In this document: positions 1-7,300 of the stretch, one piece after another
Layout: the number at the start of each line of letters is the position of its first letter
Position numbering within the stretch: the first letter of the stretch is position 1
Assembly: GCA_945865355.1 (NCBI GenBank)
Contig: CAMBDN010000085.1
Coordinates: forward strand, 1-9,286
DNA length: 9,286 nt
Reading direction: 5' to 3'
From: Legionella genomosp. 1
GTDB taxonomy: Bacteria; Pseudomonadota; Gammaproteobacteria; Legionellales; Legionellaceae
The notes under the pieces: generated by a model
Told to the model about the DNA's origin: nothing
The model's database searches: none
What the model saw: only the letters and a program-made list of their open reading frames with translations
Made by a program: the position numbers and the translations under genes

Positions 1-11
1 TTTTTAAGTTT

Positions 12-41
12 TTGTTGATTATAAAAATAACACTGTATCTT
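12..41 (+). promoter_or_regulatory. Weak sigma70-like promoter candidate
   Basis: TTGTTG at 12-17 and TATCTT at 36-41 are 18 bases apart and sit about 75 bases before the CDS1 start. The -35 element matches the consensus TTGACA at three of six positions and the -10 element matches TATAAT at four of six. The region is so AT-rich that chance matches are expected; TATAAA at 20-25 and TATAAC at 95-100 are alternative -10 boxes. The true promoter could also lie upstream of the window. Confidence 0.2.
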
Positions 42-70
42 TGTAAATCATCCGATGTGTTGAGGTAAAG

Positions 71-106
71 ATGTTAGAAAAAGATGAGCAAGATATAACA
101 CCTTGA
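71..106 (+). CDS. Possible 11-codon leader peptide
   Basis: ATG at 71 opens a mini-ORF reading MLEKDEQDITP and closed by TGA at 104-106. GAGGT at 62-66, complementary to the 16S anti-Shine-Dalgarno, precedes it with a four-base spacer, which is slightly short but usable. The stop codon overlaps the GAGGAG ribosome binding site of the downstream 388-residue gene, an arrangement that would let ribosomes ending here start there. The frame is closed by TAA at 44-46, so this is not the tail of a longer upstream gene. The peptide has no attenuator-like run of one amino acid. It could equally be a chance ORF in the leader. Confidence 0.22.
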   Translation: MLEKDEQDITP

Positions 107-110
107 GGAG
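105..110 (+). promoter_or_regulatory. Shine-Dalgarno site of the 388-residue CDS
   Basis: GAGGAG is followed by a six-base spacer (TTATAA) and ATG at 117. This is a near-ideal ribosome binding site and fixes the start of the first gene. It contrasts with the giant downstream ORF, which has no comparable site before any of its possible start codons. Confidence 0.8.
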
Positions 111-116
111 TTATAA

Positions 117-1283
117 ATGGCAAAATATGCTGCAGAAATTGCAAATCTATTTATCAGTATAAGTCAGCAGCAAATTGAATCTGTGGCAGAAACCTTAAGT
201 CTCGATCAGATTAGAATTTTACGGGCAGAGGTCTTGCCTAAAATAAAAGACTCAGATCGTAGAAAAGAGATAAAAGAGATATTAACGACTCGTGAAAATA
301 AAATCGACGTAAGTGCTGAAAGAAGTCCGGCCATATCTGGATCAATTCAACAAAATATAACTGTCAGTGAGCAACTGAAAGTGATGCTTGACGGTATTAC
401 AACAAAAATTGTTTCAAGTCTTGCTGACGAAGAGGCAAGAAAGCTCTTTTTGGAAAGAGCAACAGACGACGAGTTATTTATTCTTGAGCGCAAATTGCTG
501 GCTAAGAGTCTAGATGAACAAGGAGAGGTTCTACAACGTGCTTTAGAGGATGAAAAAACAAGAAGAAGTACCCAGGAGCGCCCGGACGATTCGAAAGATA
601 CCTATAAAAAGGGATGGAGAAAACAGCATCTGCATTCTCAATTGGAGTTGAGTCTTCAATGGGAGAGTCGTTTATGGCAAAACATCACCAAGGGTATCAA
701 CCATGTTAATTTAGAGATTCGTAGCCGAGCGCCAGTTGAAACTCACGTTTTAGAACCTATTGAGGTACCCAATCCTTGGTATTCTCGAGCTTGGACCGCT
801 GTAAAAAACTTTTTTTCTTTTATAGGTAGCTCAGTCGCTTCTTTATTTTCAAAAAAAGCATCTGCAGGCAATACCACGCCTTATGAAGTGAAGTTATCAG
901 AAAAAGAAGAAGAGGAAGTGGATAAGTTGCGCATAAAAGGAGCATTCAGAATCGCTGATGTTACTGGGATAAAAAAAGGCGATGCCGAAGAGAATCGTAG
1001 CAAGGAGCTTGTTAAACAATCCATGAGGGCTCGTTTCGGAATGGTGCTCGCAGGTCAGATGGTATCAGGAACCAAAAACAAACATCATCGAGGATTATTT
1101 TCGGTTGTTGATTCCCTTGCTACACCGGATGATAGTGATAACACGATTAAGAGGGTACATGATGCCGTTAGAAGTGTAACGTCAGTTGAGCCAGCCGGTT
1201 ATGTGTTAAATAGTGAGCATATCTTTGGTACAGGAGGGCATTCTGCCATTATTACAGCACGTGAGGCCGATTTGTTTGCATAG
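117..1283 (+). CDS. Hypothetical helical protein, 388 residues
   Basis: I do not recognise this protein. The ATG start is supported by GAGGAG six bases upstream, and the frame ends at TAG 1281-1283. There is no signal peptide. Residues 1-60 and about 84-150 are charged and helix-forming, rich in Glu, Lys, Arg and Leu, and may be coiled coil. Residues 150-170 are a polar, probably disordered stretch. Residues 221-247 (from WYSRAW to LFSKK) form a hydrophobic/aromatic patch with flanking basic residues that could be an amphipathic membrane-associating helix; it is too polar for a confident transmembrane segment. Residues 260-268 include an acidic Glu run. The C-terminal part (about 270-388) is mixed and ends in READLFA. 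The gene lies 56 bases before the first in-frame ATG of the giant ORF, on the same strand, suggesting one operon. It could instead be the N-terminal part of one gene broken at 1281-1303. Confidence 0.85.
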   Translation: MAKYAAEIANLFISISQQQIESVAETLSLDQIRILRAEVLPKIKDSDRRKEIKEILTTRENKIDVSAERSPAISGSIQQNITVSEQLKVMLDGITTKIVSSLADEEARKLFLERATDDELFILERKLLAKSLDEQGEVLQRALEDEKTRRSTQERPDDSKDTYKKGWRKQHLHSQLELSLQWESRLWQNITKGINHVNLEIRSRAPVETHVLEPIEVPNPWYSRAWTAVKNFFSFIGSSVASLFSKKASAGNTTPYEVKLSEKEEEEVDKLRIKGAFRIADVTGIKKGDAEENRSKELVKQSMRARFGMVLAGQMVSGTKNKHHRGLFSVVDSLATPDDSDNTIKRVHDAVRSVTSVEPAGYVLNSEHIFGTGGHSAIITAREADLFA

Positions 1284-1339
1284 ATTGCAGACACAGGGGG
1301 GGGTCTGATCAATATGGATTGCATTTATCAGAACAAGAA
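1265..1339 (+). other. Open frame before the first ATG of the giant ORF
   Basis: The frame of the giant ORF is free of stops from just after TGA 1262-1264, so 25 codons are open before the first ATG at 1340. The part after the first G tract (SDQYGLHLSEQE) looks like ordinary protein. The part before it (GRFVCIDCRHR) does not. Possible starts are TTG 1319 and ATG 1340, with ATG 1370 further in; none has a normal Shine-Dalgarno. The G run at 1296-1303 could pair with CCUCC using a G-U wobble, but it lies about 15 bases before TTG 1319 and over 35 before ATG 1340. No terminator hairpin is visible between the two genes. Confidence 0.5.
1296..1303 (+). repeat. Eight-G homopolymer tract 1
   Basis: An uninterrupted run of eight G lies 12 bases after the CDS1 stop and 36 bases before the first ATG of the giant ORF. 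In the giant ORF's frame it reads AGG GGG GGG. With nine G, the frame of CDS1 (beyond its TAG) would run directly into the giant ORF. With seven G, the third frame would do so. Such a run is striking in AT-rich DNA where glycine is mostly written GGT or GGA. Confidence 0.9.
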
Positions 1340-4300
1340 ATGGCACAAATTAACCTGTATCGTGAAAATATGGAAAGATCTAGGGATCTAAGTCACATTA
1401 TCGAACCGGTTGGTAACTCTTGGGGGGGGTATCAAAAAGATGAGCATGGAAATTATTCAAAAATAGATGAAGGTTTTGATGAAAAACAACAAGAATTTGA
1501 AGATCAACTTACACTAGCAAGTAAACGACTACAACTAGAATGTACCAAACTAAAAGATGGTGAATCATTATATCTGGATACAGGTTTAGAAGGCCATGCG
1601 ATGCAGTTGGTCATAAAAAGGATAGGAGATGAGTTTAAACTATCAACATATGACTCATCAGGGGCTTTAGAAAATACCTCTCTCAAGAATAGTTTTGCCG
1701 GCTTGGGTTTGATAAAACTATTTAGCTTGGGTAATGAAGCAAAGAGAAGGAATGCATATAGTTTTTCTGTGCCAGGCGATCGATTAATTTCTTCACAAGG
1801 AAGAGACTATTTAAGCTATTTGATTCGCACCAGGTCAATGGTCGGTTGGGCTGAAACAAATTTGGAACTCAAGGTTGCTCATACCTCTAGGAGCGAACGA
1901 AGCTATATGGGATGGTTCGCAAGGTTGAACGCACTACGACAAACATCTCTAAAATACCAACACTACATGGACAAGTTTGGTTCTCTGGCTTCACCTGATG
2001 CCCCGGCAAAATTTGAAGACTTGTTACAACGCCCACAAAATACACAAAACTGTTTTGCAAAAAAAGCGCAATCTTGTGAGTTATATGAGCTGGGATCTCC
2101 ATTATATAAGAAGGTTAGACTGGCGAACATGCTCGAGCAAAAAATGGGTATACTTAACGATGTATGTGGAGGAGCAAGAGAAAGCGCTGGTGAAGAAGAG
2201 ACCGGATTTGTTAATATGCGATATGTTAAAATGCTACAAAGTATTGAGCCCGAATATCTTTCACCAACAGAGTTACACGATGTATCCATGCGCTTATGCG
2301 AGATAAAGGAGGCACCTACGCCTGAATATTATCAGGGCTATTTTCAAGCATTACTTGATACCAGAGAAAAACTTGCTGGAGTTGATACGGATGATAATAA
2401 ATTAGCCATAAAACACATCGATGATAAACTTGCAAGCCATGCAAAAGCATATTATCTATATTTAAAAGCTAGTAATAAACAGTCAGAGATTGAAGCCGTT
2501 TTTTCACCCGAGGTATACAGTGAAGCGCCAGTATTTAATTGGAACTCTGGCGTCATGCCCTTCAAAACAGATGCTGATGGAAAAATTGATAAAGAGGCGT
2601 TAAGGCAAATATCTGACTACGCCACAGCTCAAGCATGGAAAGCGGTCATTCAGTTAATCAATCATCAAATTAAAAAACTCAGTGTTAATGCTCGGGATAT
2701 CAATTCGTCAAGCGAACGTTTATCTCACGCCACTTATCGACAGGCATCAAAAGCTGTAACGTTAACTGATCTAGAAAATGCAAATATTGTTACTTTTACC
2801 AAAGGTTTTTCAAGAGGTGATCAAATAAAAATAGAAATAAATATTGGTGGTATACGAAGAGAAATTGATAAAGAAACTTTTTTTAAACTTGTGGTAGAAA
2901 ACAAATCTGCATTAACCAATCCTAACGTCATGGGTCTTTTGGATTATTTACGTAATACTTCACCGGAAATAGAAAAGAGATATGCTAAAGCAGTATTTCC
3001 TGTGCAACGCAAAGCATTCGAACAGAAAATCGAAGAAAATATAGATAAAATTGACACGTCAATAAAAACGGCCATCGTGAGACTGACTGCTGGTCAGAGT
3101 AGATTAGACCGGATGCTTGTGGTATGCCAAGAAAATAATACGACAATTAATCAAGAAATTGAGGCTGAATTAGCAAATATTGGCAAGGGAAAAAGCTCTG
3201 TAAAATTAAAAAACTTGCAGTTACGCCAACAGTTGCTCCAGGAAGAGTATAAACAATTGCAGTCATTAAGAATTTCTGTTTCGACGAGAATTCAAGAGAT
3301 TCGTGGAGAGACAGAAGGATCTCCAAATTATAAAGTTGCTCAGGCCCGGATCCTATTAGCAAAATTAAAAACGGATGATGTTGAGTTACAAACGATTAAT
3401 TCAGTAAGCCATGCATTTGCAAAAACCCAATGCGAAGCTGAAGAAGTGGAGAATACTCTAGTCGGTGTGATACATACTTTTGAAGAAATTGAAGTTGAAA
3501 GAGGTATAAATGATCGCGTTGAACAAGTTAATCAATACCGGCAAAGAGTAATCAATAATCATTTACAAACGAATGCAGAGTATAGAATTTTAGATGATCT
3601 ATCTTTTGGAAGAATGGGAACAGAAAAAGACAGAAATAGAGGTATGAATATTCAATCTGCTACAGAGAGGGCTGATTTTGTCAAGCAAGGTAGAAATAGT
3701 TTCCGTGAAGGCTCCGTATTTCAAGAAATCCAAAGCTTAAATCAACGGCTAAAAGCAGGGGCTCAAGCGATAGTAGATCAAAAAGTTATCTTAATGAGCC
3801 GTATTTCTGATGCAAGTACTCTTGACTCTCTTGAAAGTGCAAATGATGAATATAAGAGGATTAATCAGTATTCACAAGACATAGGTAGAGAGCCTATTCC
3901 GCAAGAAATTAGAAACGAATGGGTTCGAGAAATGTTTGCAATATGGTTAAAACATGAAGCTCCAGAACAGCTCTATCGTATTCAAAATAAAAATAAGGCA
4001 GACCCAGCCGTTGGAGTTCGCCAGGCTTTCCATCAATTCTTGGAACAAAAAGCAAATATTAAATATGCTGCACTCGAAGAAGCAGGATACCCAATAGACC
4101 TTACCCAGGAGCAGCTCGACGAAATGGGTTGGAAGCCAATCAGCGAAGAAGATATGCTCGCTGCTAGAGCTCAGCAAAAAAGTAGGATGGAGCTTATCTC
4201 AACACGCTTTAAAGCATCAATGGGAGCTACTCTGCCTCATCCAACCGTAGGCGCCCCTATTCTTGCGCCAATCAAGCTAGAGGGGAAAGATTTAACTGCA

Positions 4301-7300
4301 AAGCATGCTCCTCCTACAGCAGCTAGAGGTTTGGTAACCTCAGATGTAAGTTTTTTGTCACAATCAGCAAGAGAAGCATTTGATGGCAACACCTTAAAGT
4401 TCTTGCGAACCAATCCAATACCCGAGCCCACTGGTGGATCTACAGAGCAATATTATAGGGATGCATCCAGTTATTTGCATAAGTTAAAAGCACATCGTGA
4501 TTTGGAGAATAAGGCCGAGCGCATTACGGAGTTTTGTCACTCAACAGCTGCTAAGATATTCGCTTTGCCCTTTCCACCACCACAAGAGTTGGTGACAGAG
4601 CTAGCTAATACAATTATTGATCGCTATAGAGATGACGCAGGTTTAATTAAAGATGCATTCGTGAAATTAGAAAACAACGAAAGGATTCAAATTTTATCGA
4701 CCTTAATAAAATTGAATCTGTCTCTGATGTCCGTTAGTGAGGTAAAGGTCAATCCAAAGTTTTACTCAACTATCAAACAATGGGAAAAATTAATCATACC
4801 TACTGATGATGCCCTGTCTGCAAAAATTGCTACATTATCGCCTGATGGGACAGAACCTCTAGATATGATTTTAATGAAAGAAGTGGATAATGTTTTACAC
4901 GAATCACCAGTTAGTCTAGAGGGCTTGAATGAAGGACAAAAAGGACTACAAATTGCTTTATCATCTTATGGCAAGGAAAAAGGGGTCAATGACCAATTAC
5001 GGAAATTAGCTGATCGCTTGGCCATGCGCAATGGTGATGCTCTGCTAGCTCATCAATTTATGAGCTATTATGCGAAACCAGCCGTTCTTTTTTCCACAGA
5101 TGGAATCAATAGTACGCAAGGTAGAGAGCTTTTTACCAGAGCTCTTTTGGATGCGTTTCAACACGCTACACCTGCTGAAAAACGTGAGCTTGTGAATTTT
5201 ATACGCAGCATAAAGTTTGATGATGTGGGTGATCCTTGCACACTTAAAACACCACATGAGGTATTTATCGATGAAGTTTTAATCAGGTGCTCCAATATTG
5301 ACCCCCAATTCTTTCAAGAAAGTATTGGTGCGGAGGCTGACCAATATGGCGGAGTCCCAACGTCACGGTTTATTGCATCTTTAACAAACCCATCAAATTT
5401 AGACGGTGTTGATAGATTATTGGGGTTTGCTAAAGAAATGAATCTGCTTTCTCTACAAATTGAACATGCTCTAAAAAATAAATCAGTAGATCCTTCTGTG
5501 TTAGATACGCTTTATTCAAAATTAATTTGTGCTAAGTTGGCATACCAATTACTTCTTGATCAGGCATCTAAGGATGTGCTCACTAGCCTTAGCAAAAATT
5601 TTGAATACACTAGAGAAATGTCTTTGGTTCAATTTAATACCAATAAGTTGCAAGATAACCTGGTTCAGTTTTCCTGTCATTTAAGTGGTAGTCCAAGCGC
5701 GTCAATATTCAATAACGTTCTTGGGGAGTATATACGTGAGCAAAAATTTGATGGCCCAGGCATCATGGCCACTTCAATCGCTTCATCCGATATTCCTGGT
5801 TTTATTTCGCTTGGCAACCATAAAAGCCTAGATGTGGTTCACGGCGTTATTTATGTTGGTAATAATAAATTAGGAGTGATGCCGGCTTATATTCAATCGC
5901 ATATTGCATTACAAGAATTAGGCATCAATAGTCTTCCATTTAAACCTCAGGGTGGTGGATATGTTTATATGGAAGGAGAGGGAGTAAAAGTCTCTATTAC
6001 GCCTCTTGGTGATGGAAGTCTTATCATTCAAAGAGAGTTGAGGACTTTAGCGGGTGGTGCTGAGATGCTTCAGTATATACCACCAGATAAGATGAGCTCT
6101 GTTCCAATGTCATTAAAAAGAAGGCTTAATGCAGAACACTTTTTTATAGACTCGAAGGGAGCGATACATGCTTATACGTCCGATTTTAAACCCATTTTGA
6201 AATTATCACATCTGAATGGACAATGGAGTGGTGATCTACTGGACCATCAAGGGAGCAAAATTTCAATAAACTTAAGTAGTGCTGCTGTTTCACCAATGAT
6301 TAAGGATATATCTAAAGTTTTCCCACATGATGAATTGATAATTGTCGATGTGAACACTGTTTATATTCCCGCCATTTCAACCTATGTTAGTCGTGATGGT
6401 GCAACGGGTAAATACCTTCTTGCTGATAGTCTTATAGAAGGTGCGTCAAAAAAACATCTTACAATAACTGCACAAGGCAGTGCATACACTGAAAAAGAGT
6501 TATCTCGCTCAGAAATCAAGGAGGTAGATACACTGCGCGCGCAAATAAGCGAATTACAAGGACAGCCTATTTCGATAACGAACTCTGATCTAATAAGTAA
6601 ACAAGCTAGAAGCAAAATTGAGAAGAAAATTCATGATTGTGAATCCAGAATTAACAATATTACTTCCCCAGAATACTTTATTTTTGCTCCCAGCTCTGCA
6701 CAAATTACTTCTCTAGAAGAGAAATGTCGTCGATTAAGAGGCGTAATGGAACAAGCCTATGTTAGTTTTAAAGACGGTGGAAAAGATAAGGCTCAACTTG
6801 CTTCTCATTATGAACAAGCCAAAGAAGTCTATTTGCAAGAAAAGAAATTATTGCAAAGAGCTTATGCTGCTGCTAGCCACCTGCGGATATACAGTGGAAT
6901 AGGTGGAGCAATACAAGCCAAAGATTTTCAAAGCATTCTTCATGTTGGGTTAATACCAGAAAAAACAGCATTTTTAACCAAATTGTTGGGTGCAAATGTC
7001 CCTAAATCACCATTGAAATCCATTGAGCTAGAAGAGCTAAGCCATCTTAAAACACAATATAAAGAGAAGCCTGCTAAAGCAATGGAAGATAGGGTCGCAC
7101 TGATTATGCTCATTGGGACCGAACTCCAACATCATTTATTAGAAAGAGCAGCAACTGTTGCAGGTAGGCTAGGTGGATGGGATACAAAAGCATATAGCAA
7201 ATTATTAATAGAGTTTGCCGAGGAGGTAAAACAGTTTGAAACCTTATCAGGAAAACTTCCATTAGAGAATTTTTCTGAGCTTTGGCGTTCATTACAATCT

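Noticed and set aside
803..816. A6-C-T7 run as a terminator or slippage site
   Set aside because: It lies mid-gene in a well-kept frame, has no loop room for a hairpin, and encodes ordinary Lys-Asn-Phe-Phe.
1266..1283. Programmed -1 frameshift site joining CDS1 to the giant ORF before TAG 1281
   Set aside because: The overlap (codons GAT TTG TTT GCA) has no canonical X-XXY-YYZ slippery heptamer, and I see no obvious stimulatory hairpin after it.
1284..1339. Intrinsic terminator between the two genes
   Set aside because: No stable inverted repeat followed by a T run was found; the G run has no matching C run.
1314..1391. 25-codon ORF starting ATG 1314, ten bases after the first G tract
   Set aside because: It overlaps the protein-like giant frame, its peptide has an unnatural Trp/Lys/Cys composition, and it ends at TAA 1389-1391 without joining any gene.
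1977..2306. 109-codon plus-strand ORF
   Set aside because: It lies inside the continuous giant reading frame in another phase, and its translation looks low-quality (scattered Cys, His and Tyr) beside the giant frame.
2560..2604. EF-hand-like TDADGKIDKEA
   Set aside because: The loop lacks the acidic first position and the Glu/Asp at position 12, and flanking helices are not clearly EF-hand type.
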